From: Scandinavium sp036495715
GTDB lineage: Bacteria > Pseudomonadota > Gammaproteobacteria > Enterobacterales > Enterobacteriaceae
Reading direction: 5' to 3'
Assembly: GCA_036495715.1 (NCBI GenBank)
Contig: DASXML010000083.1
Coordinates: 54,378-118,377 of the forward strand
Length of the DNA stretch: 64,000 nt
Shown here: piece by piece, positions 7,859 to 16,739 of the stretch
Layout of the letters: every line of letters starts with the position of its first letter
Position numbering within the stretch: the first letter of the stretch is position 1
The notes under the pieces: model-generated
The model's database searches: none
What the model was told of the DNA's origin: nothing
What the model saw: the letters and a program-made list of their open reading frames with translations, nothing else
Program-made: the position numbers and the translations under genes

Positions 7859-8680
7859 TTAGCCAGAGTTAATATGTTCTTTGCAGTAACGTCGCTTCCA
7901 CGCCGCTGGGGTTAAACCTGTGTGCTTGCGGAAAATCTGACGAAAATAGCCGGTGTCGCTAAACCCGCATTGGCTGGCAACTTCTTTGAGTGACAGCGAA
8001 TCGCTGATCAGCAGCTTTTCCGCCGCCATTACCCGCTGGCGGTGCAGCGCTTCGGTGAGCGTTAAGCGAAACGTACGACGATAGACGCGCCCCAAATAAT
8101 CCGCGTTGCAATGCAGCTCTTTTGCCAGTTGGGACGTGGATAGCGGCAGATGATATTGGGTGCGGATAGCCTGCTGCGCCCGATACGCCAGCGCAACGCC
8201 GGGGCTGTCGCTGGCGCTCTCCTGCAAACTCGCCGCGGATAATTGCTGCAAGATCAGCAACAAAATGCACTCCAGCGCGATACTGCGGTGCACATTTTCC
8301 TGTTCGCTCAGAAACTGGCGGAAAAGCGAGATGATGTATTGCGGACTGCTGACGCTCGTGTGCTGAGGAATGCTCATTAGCGTTCGACGCAACGCGGAAT
8401 GCGTTGCCTCATCCAGCCAGTCAAAATGCAGCCAGTAAAATTTCAGATCCGCCGGAAATGCGCCCTCGCCCACGTGTTGGAGTCCAGGGCGCAACAGCAA
8501 ACTTTCACCGGCCTGAACGGTAAAAAGTCGCCCCTCTTCACGAATACTGAGCGTGCCCTGTTCGACAAAAACCAGCTCCCATGAACTCAGTTTCCGCGCC
8601 GGATGGCTGCCCACACCGCGTGAGATAAACAGTCCGCCGTTCTGTACATGAATCGGAAATGCTATGGATAATTCGAGCAT
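7859..8680 (-). CDS. AraC-family transcriptional regulator of the adjacent glycoside locus
   Basis: 273 residues. The N-terminal half is a cupin-like sugar-binding domain (about 15-95, with the pattern LVFVEQGTLSIREEGRLFTVQAGE cut short by strands typical of AraC arms). The C-terminal 100 residues carry the two helix-turn-helix motifs of the AraC/XylS family (STSQLAKELHCNADYLGRVY and LSLKEVASQCGFSDTGYFRQ). The gene is divergent from the GPH transporter and GH127 glycosidase genes, the standard layout for a local activator responding to the transported sugar. The end of the gene lies 4 bases from the stop of the convergent FidL-like gene. Confidence 0.9.
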   Translation of the reverse strand: MLELSIAFPIHVQNGGLFISRGVGSHPARKLSSWELVFVEQGTLSIREEGRLFTVQAGESLLLRPGLQHVGEGAFPADLKFYWLHFDWLDEATHSALRRTLMSIPQHTSVSSPQYIISLFRQFLSEQENVHRSIALECILLLILQQLSAASLQESASDSPGVALAYRAQQAIRTQYHLPLSTSQLAKELHCNADYLGRVYRRTFRLTLTEALHRQRVMAAEKLLISDSLSLKEVASQCGFSDTGYFRQIFRKHTGLTPAAWKRRYCKEHINSG

Positions 8681-8728
8681 AGATATTCAACATCTCGCTT
8701 TATGGGGTAGATAATTCATTCTTTCTCT

Positions 8729-8743
8729 TTGATTATTAATCAA
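8729..8743. promoter_or_regulatory. Palindromic site in the araC-type/transporter intergenic region
   Basis: TTGATTATTAATCAA is a perfect 7+1+7 palindrome 49 bases upstream of the AraC-family start codon and about 186 bases upstream of the transporter start. AraC proteins usually bind direct repeats, so another regulator, or simply AT-rich promoter DNA, is also possible. A CCCGC/GCGGG hairpin near 8883-8898 lies in the transporter mRNA leader. Confidence 0.3.
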
Positions 8744-8929
8744 AAACAGCACAATCACCGGATCACGATCACACTTTGCGCATGAGGTCGGAATTGTCAC
8801 CTTTTTATACTTTCCTCTTCCCTTGTTGGGCTGTGCATTCCAGGCAAAATTAATCAGGTGCTTTACACATCACACAATAAGCCCGCCTTAAAGCGGGTCA
8901 CGCACTCTGACCTACGTGAGGAGTTTTCA

Positions 8930-10330
8930 ATGACTTCTGCTCCGATTACACAAACCGATCTCGCGCAACAGACCGCCAACGACGCGCTGTCGCTGCGGGA
9001 AAAAATCGGTTACGGACTGGGCGATGCCGGTGGCACCGTTATCACCTGTCTTATCATGAATTTCCTGACCTTTTTCTATACCGATGTCTTTGGCCTGACC
9101 CCGGCGCTGGTCGGCACACTGTTTATCGCGCTGCGCGTCTTTGATGCGATTTCCGACCCGGTGATGGGCGTGATTGCTGACCGCACGCAAAGCCGCTGGG
9201 GGCGCTTCCGCCCATGGCAGCTCTGGATTGCGGTGCCGATTGGCATCATCGGCGTGCTGACGTTCACCGTGCCTGACGTCAGCATGAACATGAAAATTGT
9301 TTGGGCGTTCGGCACGTATCTGCTGCTATCAGTCAGCTACACCGCCATCAACGTGCCTTACTGCGCGCTGATCAACACCATGACTACACGTCATAGCGAA
9401 GTGCTGGCCTGTCAGTCCTGGCGCTTCGTGCTGTGCGGCGTGGCGGGTTTTTTGGTTTCCGTCGGGCTGCCATGGCTGGTTTCTTCACTGGGAAAAGGCG
9501 ATGTTGCGCACGGCTACCAAATGGGCGTCGGCATTCTGTGTGCCGTGGCGGTGGTGATGTTTCTGTGCTGCTTTTTCTGGGTGCGTGAACGAGTCCCATT
9601 GGACACCATGGGCAAATTTACCCTGCGCGAGCACATCGCCGGGCTGCGTAAAAACGATCAGCTGTTATTGATGCTGTTGATGTCATTCCTGCTGATTAAC
9701 GTGTTCAACATCCGTGGTGGCGGCTATATGTACTTCATCACCTACGTGTTGCAGGGCAGCACCGCGTACACGTCGCTGTTCTTCACCATGGTGACCTTTG
9801 CGTCGATTTTGGGTTCGATCCTCGTCAATCCACTGACCAAACGCGTCGATACCGTCAAACTTTACTATTACACCAACCTTATTTTGGCGGCGCTGGCCGT
9901 CGCCATGTGGTTCCTGCCGGTCGGTCCGGCGTGGAAAACGCTGTGGCTGGTCGTCATCCTCGGCAACGGCATTATTCTCGGCTTCACTTTACCGCTGCAT
10001 TTCGGGCTGATGGCCTTCGCCGACGACTACGGCGAGTGGAAAACGGGCGTGCGCTCGTCGGGCATGAACTTCGCCTTCAACCTGTTTTGCATCAAGCTCG
10101 CCTGGGCTTCCAGCGCCGGGATCGTCAGCCTGGTGTTTATCTTTGTGGCCTATCAGCCCGGCGTAGGGAATCAAACCGCGGCCTCGCTGCACGGTATGAC
10201 CGCGATGGAAACGCTGCTGCCTGCGGTATTCCATCTGCTGCTGGCCTTTACCCTGCGCACCTGCAAACTCAATAACCCAATGATGTCGCGTATCGCCACC
10301 GATTTGCGCGTGCGCCATGTTCAGTCTTAA
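8930..10330 (+). CDS. GPH-family sugar:cation symporter
   Basis: 466 residues from the ATG at 8930, which has a strong GAGGAG at 8919-8924; an upstream in-frame ATG lacks this. About 12 transmembrane helices. N-terminal features typical of the MelB/YicJ/XynB (glycoside-pentoside-hexuronide) family are present: EKIGYGLGDAGG, then FYTDVFGL and the cytoplasmic loop DPVMGVIADRTQSRWGRFRP. Such symporters take up glycosides with Na+ or H+. The stop codon is separated from the next start by only 10 bases and that gene encodes a GH127 beta-L-arabinofuranosidase, so the likely substrate is a short L-arabinofuranosyl oligosaccharide or glycoside. The substrate is inferred from the neighbour, not from binding residues. 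Confidence 0.9.
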   Translation: MTSAPITQTDLAQQTANDALSLREKIGYGLGDAGGTVITCLIMNFLTFFYTDVFGLTPALVGTLFIALRVFDAISDPVMGVIADRTQSRWGRFRPWQLWIAVPIGIIGVLTFTVPDVSMNMKIVWAFGTYLLLSVSYTAINVPYCALINTMTTRHSEVLACQSWRFVLCGVAGFLVSVGLPWLVSSLGKGDVAHGYQMGVGILCAVAVVMFLCCFFWVRERVPLDTMGKFTLREHIAGLRKNDQLLLMLLMSFLLINVFNIRGGGYMYFITYVLQGSTAYTSLFFTMVTFASILGSILVNPLTKRVDTVKLYYYTNLILAALAVAMWFLPVGPAWKTLWLVVILGNGIILGFTLPLHFGLMAFADDYGEWKTGVRSSGMNFAFNLFCIKLAWASSAGIVSLVFIFVAYQPGVGNQTAASLHGMTAMETLLPAVFHLLLAFTLRTCKLNNPMMSRIATDLRVRHVQS

Positions 10331-10340
10331 GGAGAACGTT

Positions 10341-12296
10341 ATGTCTGTGATGGAAGTCAGTCTGCACAAGCTCAAAGTCAACGATCCGTTTCTCGGTCAG
10401 TATCAGCAACTGGTTCGTGACGTGGTTATTCCTTATCAGTGGGATGCGCTTAACGATCGCATTGCAGAGGCTGACCCGAGCCACGCGATTGAAAATTTCC
10501 GTATCGCCGCGGGGCTTCAACAAGGTGAGTTTTACGGGATGGTTTTCCAGGACAGCGACGTAGCGAAATGGCTGGAAGCCGTCGCCTGGTCGTTGTGCCA
10601 AAAACCGGACCGCGAGCTGGAAAAAACCGCCGACGAGGTGATCGAATTAGTGGCTGCCGCTCAATGTGACGACGGCTACCTCAACACGTATTTCACCGTT
10701 AAAGCGCCGCAGGAACGCTGGACCAATCTGGCTGAATGCCATGAGCTGTACTGCGCCGGGCACATGATTGAAGCAGGCGTAGCGTTTTTCCAGGCCACCG
10801 GGAAACGCCGACTACTGGACGTAGTGTGCAAACTCGCTGACCACATCGACAGCGTGTTTGGTCCGGCAGAAAACCAGTTGCATGGCTATCCGGGACACCC
10901 GGAAATCGAACTGGCGTTGATGCGCTTGTATGAAGTGACGGAGGAACCGCGCTATCAGGCGCTAACAAATTACTTTGTCGAACAACGCGGAAAACAGCCG
11001 CATTTCTATGATGAAGAATACGAAAAGCGCGGGAAAACGTCGTACTGGAATACCTACGGCCCGGCATGGATGGTCAAAGACAAAGCCTACAGCCAGGCGC
11101 ATCAGCCCCTCGCCGAACAGCCTACGGCCATCGGCCATGCGGTGCGTTTTGTCTACCTGATGACCGGCGTGGCACATCTGGCACGGCTCAGCAAAGATGA
11201 AGCGAAACGCCAGGATTGCCTGCGACTGTGGAATAACATGGCTCAGCGCCAGTTGTACATCACCGGCGGCATTGGCTCTCAGAGCAGCGGTGAAGCATTC
11301 AGCAGCGATTACGACTTGCCCAACGACACCGTGTACGCCGAAAGCTGTGCGTCGATTGGCCTGATGATGTTTGCCCGCCGAATGCTGGAAATGGAAGCCG
11401 ACAGCCAGTACGCCGACGTAATGGAACGCGCGTTGTACAACACCGTGCTCGGCGGCATGGCGCTGGACGGTAAGCACTTTTTCTATGTGAACCCGCTGGA
11501 AGTGCATCCGAAATCGCTGAATTTCAATCACATCTATGATCATGTGAAACCGGTGCGTCAGCGTTGGTTCGGTTGCGCCTGTTGCCCGCCCAATATTGCC
11601 CGCGTGCTAACGTCGCTCGGACACTACATCTATACCCCGCGCGAAGACGCGCTGTACATCAATCTGTATGTCGGCAACAGCGCAGAAATCGCAGTCGGCG
11701 AAGGCACGTTGCGCTTGCGGATCAGCGGGGAATTTCCCTGGAAGGAAAAAGTCACCATCGCCATCGATTCCGCACAACCGGTGCAACACACGCTGGCACT
11801 GCGCCTGCCGGACTGGTGCGATACGCCGCAGGTGGCGCTCAATGGCGTGCCGGTCGCAGACGATGTGCGCAAAGGTTATCTGCACATTAATCGCCGCTGG
11901 CAAGAAGGCGACACCCTGACGCTCACGCTGCCGATGCCGGTTCGCCGGGTTTATGGCAATCCGTTGGTGCGTCACGTCGCCGGAAAAGTCGCCATTCAGC
12001 GCGGCCCGTTGGTGTATTGCCTCGAACAGGCCGACAACGGCGAAGAACTGCATAACCTGTGGCTCCCAGACAACGCGACCTTCAACACCTTTGAAGGCAA
12101 AGGCTTATTTGCCCACAAAGTGTTGATTCAGGCCGAAGGCACTAAGCACACCTCCGCCAAACCCGAACAACAATCGCTGTGGCATTACGACCGCTCGCCC
12201 GCCGCTCGTCAGACTCAAACGCTGACCTTTATTCCGTGGTTCAGTTGGGCCAACCGCGGCGAAGGGGAAATGCGAATTTGGGTGAATGAGGGGTAA
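10341..12296 (+). CDS. GH127 family beta-L-arabinofuranosidase-like glycoside hydrolase
   Basis: 651 residues from the ATG at 10341 with AAGGAG at 10329-10334, overlapping the stop of the transporter. The protein has the (alpha/alpha)6-barrel and beta-sandwich length of family GH127 (formerly DUF1680). The catalytic/metal set of the type enzyme HypBA1 is recognisable: Glu318 (in GSQSSGEAF), Glu334 and Cys336 (in YAESCASIG), and Cys414-Cys415 (in GCACCPPN). They keep the same spacing as the Zn ligands and Cys nucleophile I recall for HypBA1, so the enzyme is expected to be an active retaining enzyme with a zinc-bound cysteine nucleophile. There is no signal peptide, so hydrolysis is cytoplasmic, after uptake by the upstream symporter. 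GH127 also contains other activities, so the exact glycoside is uncertain. Confidence 0.9.
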   Translation: MSVMEVSLHKLKVNDPFLGQYQQLVRDVVIPYQWDALNDRIAEADPSHAIENFRIAAGLQQGEFYGMVFQDSDVAKWLEAVAWSLCQKPDRELEKTADEVIELVAAAQCDDGYLNTYFTVKAPQERWTNLAECHELYCAGHMIEAGVAFFQATGKRRLLDVVCKLADHIDSVFGPAENQLHGYPGHPEIELALMRLYEVTEEPRYQALTNYFVEQRGKQPHFYDEEYEKRGKTSYWNTYGPAWMVKDKAYSQAHQPLAEQPTAIGHAVRFVYLMTGVAHLARLSKDEAKRQDCLRLWNNMAQRQLYITGGIGSQSSGEAFSSDYDLPNDTVYAESCASIGLMMFARRMLEMEADSQYADVMERALYNTVLGGMALDGKHFFYVNPLEVHPKSLNFNHIYDHVKPVRQRWFGCACCPPNIARVLTSLGHYIYTPREDALYINLYVGNSAEIAVGEGTLRLRISGEFPWKEKVTIAIDSAQPVQHTLALRLPDWCDTPQVALNGVPVADDVRKGYLHINRRWQEGDTLTLTLPMPVRRVYGNPLVRHVAGKVAIQRGPLVYCLEQADNGEELHNLWLPDNATFNTFEGKGLFAHKVLIQAEGTKHTSAKPEQQSLWHYDRSPAARQTQTLTFIPWFSWANRGEGEMRIWVNEG

Positions 12297-12311
12297 TTTT
12301 CCCCGGCCTCC

Positions 12312-12644
12312 TCGCCCGGCGGCGCAAGCTTGCCGGGCCTACAAAAACCTCACGATGACATCAACCCCGTAGGTCCACGCAAGCGCAGCGCCGCCGGGCC
12401 TACAAAAGCCTCATGATGACATCAACCCCGTAGGTCCACGCAAGCGTAGCGCCGCCGGGCCTACAAAAGCCTCATGATGACATCAACCCCGTAGGTCCGC
12501 GCAAGCGTAGCGCCGCCGGGCCTACAAAAGCCTCACGATGACATCAACCCCGTAGGTCTGCGCAAGCGTAGCGCCGCCGGGCCTACAAAAACCTCATGAT
12601 GACATCAACCCCGTAGGTCCGCGCAAGCGTAGCGCCGCCGGGCG
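12312..12644. repeat. Five-copy 61-bp tandem array of REP (BIME-like) sequence
   Basis: The block CCCCGTAGGTCC recurs at 12365, 12426, 12487, 12548 and 12609, exactly 61 bp apart, and GCCGGGCCTACAAAA recurs at 12332, 12393, 12454, 12515 and 12576. Each unit holds a REP palindrome core (GCCGGGCCTAC and its complement GTAGG) plus the spacer CCTCATGATGACATCAA. Units differ at only a few bases, which implies recent amplification. The array abuts the 3' end of a RAYT transposase gene and fills the whole gap after the GH127 gene. Confidence 0.92.
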
Positions 12645-12645
12645 A

Positions 12646-13137
12646 TTAAATCCGTTCTCCAGCGGAAAACTCAGTGACATCTCCAGCCCAATCCAACGAG
12701 TAAAGCCCATCGCGAACATCGCGATGAAAAGTAGAAAATGGCCAATCCTGTACCCGTGTAGCCCATCCATGCTTCAGAGGATTGATGTAGATATAGTCCA
12801 TGTGTCGACGATAATCCTTTTCATCGCGGATAGTATGTTCCCAAAAATGAGGCTGCCAGATACCACTTGCCCGTAAATCACGGGTAAAATTCTTTTTAAT
12901 GTCCCGCCAGCGCCCGGAATAATCAGAATCATCTTCCGGCAACGTCCAGATGCAGTGCATATGTTCGGGCAAAACTACCCAGCCGTTAATGTGAAACGGC
13001 TTGCGGCGCTTCACTTGTGCAATCGCATTTCTCAGGTGAACAATCTGCTCTATCAACAAGTCGCTATGCCTGTTCCTGAGGTTGACAGTGAAGAACCATG
13101 TGCCTCCCTTAACGTAGCTGCGTTGGTAATTTGACAT
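12646..13137 (-). CDS. REP-associated tyrosine transposase (RAYT)
   Basis: 163 residues, matching the compact Y1 (IS200/IS605-like) transposases that cut and process REP sequences. The HUH metal motif is His59-Met-His61 within LPEHMHCIW; the catalytic tyrosine is most likely Tyr115 in HMDYIYINPLKHGW, a variant of the common Y-x-x-x-NPxKHG motif. GGAG at a 9-base spacing supports the ATG at 13137. The gene is bracketed by REP DNA on both sides (a tandem array downstream, three divergent REPs upstream), the hallmark of a RAYT. RAYT genes are usually single-copy and vertically inherited rather than classically mobile. It looks intact. Confidence 0.93.
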   Translation of the reverse strand: MSNYQRSYVKGGTWFFTVNLRNRHSDLLIEQIVHLRNAIAQVKRRKPFHINGWVVLPEHMHCIWTLPEDDSDYSGRWRDIKKNFTRDLRASGIWQPHFWEHTIRDEKDYRRHMDYIYINPLKHGWATRVQDWPFSTFHRDVRDGLYSLDWAGDVTEFSAGERI

Positions 13138-13157
13138 TGCATCGCTCCGTGATCATT

Positions 13158-13285
13158 GCCCGGCGGAGAAGGCTTGTCGGGCCTACAGGACCTGCTTTTG
13201 TAGGCCAGATAAGCACAGCACCACCCGGTAAATAACACAAGATGCCATCCCGTAGGCCGACTAAGCGCAGTGCCATTCGGCAAAT
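13158..13285. repeat. Three divergent REP elements upstream of the RAYT gene
   Basis: REP-like palindromes are visible at 13158-13186 (GCCCGGCGG ... CGGGCCTAC), 13200-13229 (GTAGGCC ... ACCCGG) and 13252-13284 (GTAGGCC ... TTCGGC). They are more diverged than the array on the other side of the transposase. The stretch 13286-13464 shows no gene and no recognisable repeat. Confidence 0.75.
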
Positions 13286-13464
13286 ATCGGAGCCACGACA
13301 CTATCCCAACTCGCCCCTACTCAGCAGCCATAAAATTCTGCTTCGGGAAAGTGCTACGCAAGAAAGTTAACGGGCAATGTAAGCGACATACTTTTTCACA
13401 GTCCGCTACGCAAAATTCGGGCAGCCGACCCTTTGTCAATCTGTGTGCTTTACGCTGACACTAT

Positions 13465-13516
13465 TTGACAATTCATGACCAGGCAGTAATCATTACTTTA
13501 ATTACTGACCAGGCAG
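13465..13516 (+). promoter_or_regulatory. Predicted promoter with MarR-type operator
   Basis: TTGACA (13465-13470) is followed after 17 bases by AATCAT (13488-13493), a plausible -35/-10 pair. The -10 lies inside the perfect inverted repeat AGTAAT-C-ATTACT (13485-13497). In addition, TGACCAGGCAG occurs twice, at 13476-13486 and 13506-13516, exactly 30 bp apart (about three helical turns). This suggests autorepression by the MarR protein encoded just downstream. Confidence 0.5.
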
Positions 13517-13521
13517 CTATC

Positions 13522-13977
13522 ATGACAACGCATTCGCAACCCCTCAGCAAAAACCTGCATCTGGGTTTACTCTTTCATCTGACTAATCAGTTTAAGGATC
13601 AGCTGATCGGCCACTATTTTTCCGGGGCGGACATTACAGCGGCGCAATTTAAAGTGTTGATTAACATTTATAAAGGGAATACCAGCCCGGCGGAGATCTG
13701 CAAAAGTCTACTGATGGACACCGGTGCGATGAGTCGGATGGTTGAGAGAATGGTGAAGGGTGACCTGATTGAACGCCATCGCAATCCTCAAGATAAACGG
13801 CAGGTCATTCTGGCGCTGACGCCAAAAGGGCAAACGCTCTGTAAAACGTTTGAAAATGAAGCGCTGAGCGCAATCCTGGCTGATTTAACGGCCCGCCTGA
13901 CACCGGAAGAATCCCACCAGTTGAGAGCGCTGCTCATCAAATTGCTGCCGGATGAATTCACGGCCCCCCATCGCTAA
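13522..13977 (+). CDS. MarR-family transcriptional regulator of an efflux operon
   Basis: 151 residues from the ATG at 13522; a TTG further upstream falls inside the predicted promoter. Typical MarR winged helix: N-terminal helix FHLTNQFKDQLIGHYF, DNA-binding region AEICKSLLMDTGAMSRMVERM and wing ERHRNPQDKRQVILALTPKG, followed by dimerisation helices. Its stop is 25 bases before the start of an EmrA-like gene, and EmrB follows, so the order is that of the E. coli mprA(emrR)-emrA-emrB operon. It is probably a repressor released by phenolic or drug-like ligands. This is a second, paralogous-type locus rather than the standard emrRAB position, which is elsewhere in E. coli. Confidence 0.87.
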   Translation: MTTHSQPLSKNLHLGLLFHLTNQFKDQLIGHYFSGADITAAQFKVLINIYKGNTSPAEICKSLLMDTGAMSRMVERMVKGDLIERHRNPQDKRQVILALTPKGQTLCKTFENEALSAILADLTARLTPEESHQLRALLIKLLPDEFTAPHR

Positions 13978-14002
13978 ATATAAATATAAAGGCTTTATCA
14001 CT

Positions 14003-15181
14003 ATGGAAAACAACACCCTGGAACCTGCGAAGCGTCCCAGCCGACGCAAACGCAACTTCGTTATTTTACTGCTGATCCTCGTTCTGGCCGCCGCTGGTTG
14101 CCTCGCGTGGTATCTGCTGTATGCCCGTTATTACGAATCGACCGATGATGCCTACGTCAACGGGAATCAGGTCACGCTGACGCCGCAAATTGCCGGTACG
14201 GTTACACAAGTCACTGTCGATGAAGGTGATTTTGTGCAGAAAGGACAGCCGTTGGTGTTGCTGGATCCAAGCGATACCGAGATTGCTCTACAACAGGCTG
14301 AAGCCGATCTCGCCAGCACCGTGCGTCAGGTACGCGGTTTGTACAGCACCGCTGATAACTATCGCGCTCAGGTGGCGGCGAAAAAAGTCGCCCTGCAAAC
14401 GGCGCAGAATGACTATAACCGTCGGCAGAAAATCTTTTCCACCGGCGCTATTGCGGCAGAAGAACTCTCCCATTACCGCGATGCCGTCACCAGCGCTCAG
14501 AGTGATTTAGCCTCCGCTCAGCAGGCGTTGAAAACCAACCAGGCAATGGTTGATGACACCGTTATCGACAGTCATCCGGAAATTAAAACCGCCGTCGCTA
14601 CGCTGCGTCAGCGCTATCTTGATAACGCCCGCAGCACCATTTTGGCCCCGGTCAGTGGCTACGTGGCGAAACGCGCGGTTCAGCTCGGGATGCGTGTGAC
14701 ATCGGGCACCACGCTGCTGTCGATCGTACCGCTGAAAGAAGTGTGGGTGGATGCCAACTTTAAAGAAAGCCAGATGCAGGACATGCGCCTGGGGCAAAAA
14801 GTGACGCTGAATGCCGACCTGTACGGTGATGATGTGCAGTATCAAGGCACTATCGAAAGCCTGGGCATCGGCACCGGCAGCGCCTTCTCGCTGCTGCCCG
14901 CGCAGAACGCCAGCGGTAACTGGATAAAGATCGTTCAGCGTCTGCCAGTGCGTATTCTGCTCGACGAGCATGATATGCAGAAACACCCGCTGCGCATCGG
15001 TCTGTCGATGAATGTAAAAGTGGATATTCGCGATCTCGACGGGCATCTGCTGCCGCAAAAAACCGTCAGCGAGCCACGTTTCACCACCGATGTGTACGAT
15101 ACGCCGATGGCCGCCGCCGACAAACTGGTTGCCCAAATCCTGCATGACAACAGCAGCGCCGTAGCCTCCGCGCAGCGCTAA
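14003..15181 (+). CDS. EmrA-like HlyD-family membrane fusion protein
   Basis: 392 residues from the ATG at 14003. A short basic cytoplasmic N-terminus (KRPSRRKRN) is followed by one transmembrane helix (about 24-45), then the motif YESTDDAYVNGN and lipoyl half-motifs (TPQIAGTVTQVTVDEGDFVQ; ILAPVSGYVAKRA) flanking a helical hairpin. The C-terminal beta-barrel and membrane-proximal domains follow. These proteins connect an inner-membrane DHA2 pump to TolC. The next gene, 10 bases downstream, is the DHA2 pump itself. Length matches EmrA (390). Confidence 0.92.
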   Translation: MENNTLEPAKRPSRRKRNFVILLLILVLAAAGCLAWYLLYARYYESTDDAYVNGNQVTLTPQIAGTVTQVTVDEGDFVQKGQPLVLLDPSDTEIALQQAEADLASTVRQVRGLYSTADNYRAQVAAKKVALQTAQNDYNRRQKIFSTGAIAAEELSHYRDAVTSAQSDLASAQQALKTNQAMVDDTVIDSHPEIKTAVATLRQRYLDNARSTILAPVSGYVAKRAVQLGMRVTSGTTLLSIVPLKEVWVDANFKESQMQDMRLGQKVTLNADLYGDDVQYQGTIESLGIGTGSAFSLLPAQNASGNWIKIVQRLPVRILLDEHDMQKHPLRIGLSMNVKVDIRDLDGHLLPQKTVSEPRFTTDVYDTPMAAADKLVAQILHDNSSAVASAQR

Positions 15182-15191
15182 GAGAGAAGCT

Positions 15192-16730
15192 ATGTCAGAG
15201 CCAAAGGCTGCCTATACGCCACCGAGCCTGTTTCTGGCGACGCTGGCGCTGTCGCTCGCCACGTTTATGCAGGTGCTGGATACCACTATCGCCAACGTGG
15301 CCCTGCCGACCATTTCCGGTAACCTCGGGGTCAGCGCCGATCAGGGGACATGGGTTATCACTTCGTTTGCGGTGTGTAACGCCATCGCCCTGCCGCTTAC
15401 CGGCTGGTTTACCCGCCGCTTTGGGCAGCTACGGTTGTTCATCGCGTCGGTGGTGTTTTTCACCTTAACATCATTCCTGTGCGGCTTTGCCCACAGCATG
15501 ACAGAACTCATTATTTTCCGTGCCTTGCAGGGCTTCTTCGCCGGGCCAATGTTCCCGATGTGCCAGACGCTGCTGCTGGTTATCTTCCCGCCGATGAAGC
15601 GCAGTATGGCGCTGGCGCTGCTGTCGATGGTGACGGTGGTTGCGCCCATTGTCGGGCCAATCACCGGCGGCTGGATAACCGATAACTACTCATGGCCGTG
15701 GATTTTCTACATCAACGTGCCGATTGGGATTTTCGCCTCTCTGGTCGTCTGGACACAGCTGCGCGGACGTGAAGAAACCACCCAGTCGTCGCCTATCGAC
15801 TATATCGGCATCGCGATGCTGGTGTTGGGCGTAGGACTGTTGCAGGTGGTACTGGATAAAGGTAACGACGAAGACTGGTTCTCGTCCACGCCGATTATCG
15901 TGATGTCGGTTATTTCGGCCATCAGCCTGATTTCGTTTGTGATCTGGGAGCTCGATGAGCGCCATCCCATTGTTAACCTGCGCCTGTTTAAAGACCGGAA
16001 TTTCGCGATTGGTACACTGTCGCTGATGCTGGGCTATGCGGCGTTCTTCGCCATCAACATCATTCTGCCGCAGTGGCTGCAAACGCAGATGAGCTACACC
16101 GCCATTTGGGCCGGGCTTGCCGCCGCACCCATGGGCTTTTTGCCGCTGTTGCTCACGCCGATTATTGGTCGCTACGCCACCAAAGTAGATTTACGCATAC
16201 TCTGTTCGGTGTCGTTCCTGACGATGGGCATCTCCTGCCTGATGCGCGCGCAGTTCAATACCGATGTGGATTTCCGCACCATTGCTGCCGTGCAAATGTT
16301 TATGGGGATCGGTGTGGCATTCTTCTTTATGCCGCTGACCACCATCGTATTGTCTAATCTGACCGGCAATGAAGTGGCGGAAGGTTCTGGCCTCGCCACC
16401 TTCTTCCGTGTGTTGGGCGGTTCGTTTGCGTCCTCGCTGACGACATGGATTTGGCAGCGTCGTGAAGTCTTCCATCATGCCAATCTGGCGGAAAATGTGT
16501 CGCAATATCATCCTGCAGCGGTGGATTACGTGCAGAAAATGGGTGGCCCGTCGCAGCAGAATTTTGCGTTGATCGACAAAACCATTGAGCATCAGGCGTA
16601 CATGATGTCGACCATCGACTATTTTTGGATCCTCGGCTGGGGCTTTATGGGGCTGATCCTGATTATCTGGTTCACTCGCCCGCCGTTTGTTAAATCCGGT
16701 GCGCCAGCAGCACCTGCGGCCGGGCATTAA
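15192..16730 (+). CDS. EmrB-like DHA2-family MFS multidrug transporter
   Basis: 512 residues with about 14 transmembrane segments, the DHA2 drug:H+ antiporter topology. Motif D1-like LDTTIANVALPTISGNLG near residue 30, motif A region GWFTRRFGQLRLF, and motif C region VVAPIVGPITGGWITD are all present. Length is the same as EmrB (512). AGAGAGAAG precedes the ATG. With the EmrA-like protein and TolC it should form a tripartite pump for hydrophobic or uncoupler-type compounds. Substrate specificity cannot be read. Confidence 0.92.
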   Translation: MSEPKAAYTPPSLFLATLALSLATFMQVLDTTIANVALPTISGNLGVSADQGTWVITSFAVCNAIALPLTGWFTRRFGQLRLFIASVVFFTLTSFLCGFAHSMTELIIFRALQGFFAGPMFPMCQTLLLVIFPPMKRSMALALLSMVTVVAPIVGPITGGWITDNYSWPWIFYINVPIGIFASLVVWTQLRGREETTQSSPIDYIGIAMLVLGVGLLQVVLDKGNDEDWFSSTPIIVMSVISAISLISFVIWELDERHPIVNLRLFKDRNFAIGTLSLMLGYAAFFAINIILPQWLQTQMSYTAIWAGLAAAPMGFLPLLLTPIIGRYATKVDLRILCSVSFLTMGISCLMRAQFNTDVDFRTIAAVQMFMGIGVAFFFMPLTTIVLSNLTGNEVAEGSGLATFFRVLGGSFASSLTTWIWQRREVFHHANLAENVSQYHPAAVDYVQKMGGPSQQNFALIDKTIEHQAYMMSTIDYFWILGWGFMGLILIIWFTRPPFVKSGAPAAPAAGH

Positions 16731-16739
16731 CGGTATTTT

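Noticed and set aside
12312..12644. The regular 61-bp array as a CRISPR array
   Set aside because: The whole unit repeats, with no variable spacers, and it contains REP cores. It lies beside a RAYT gene, not cas genes.
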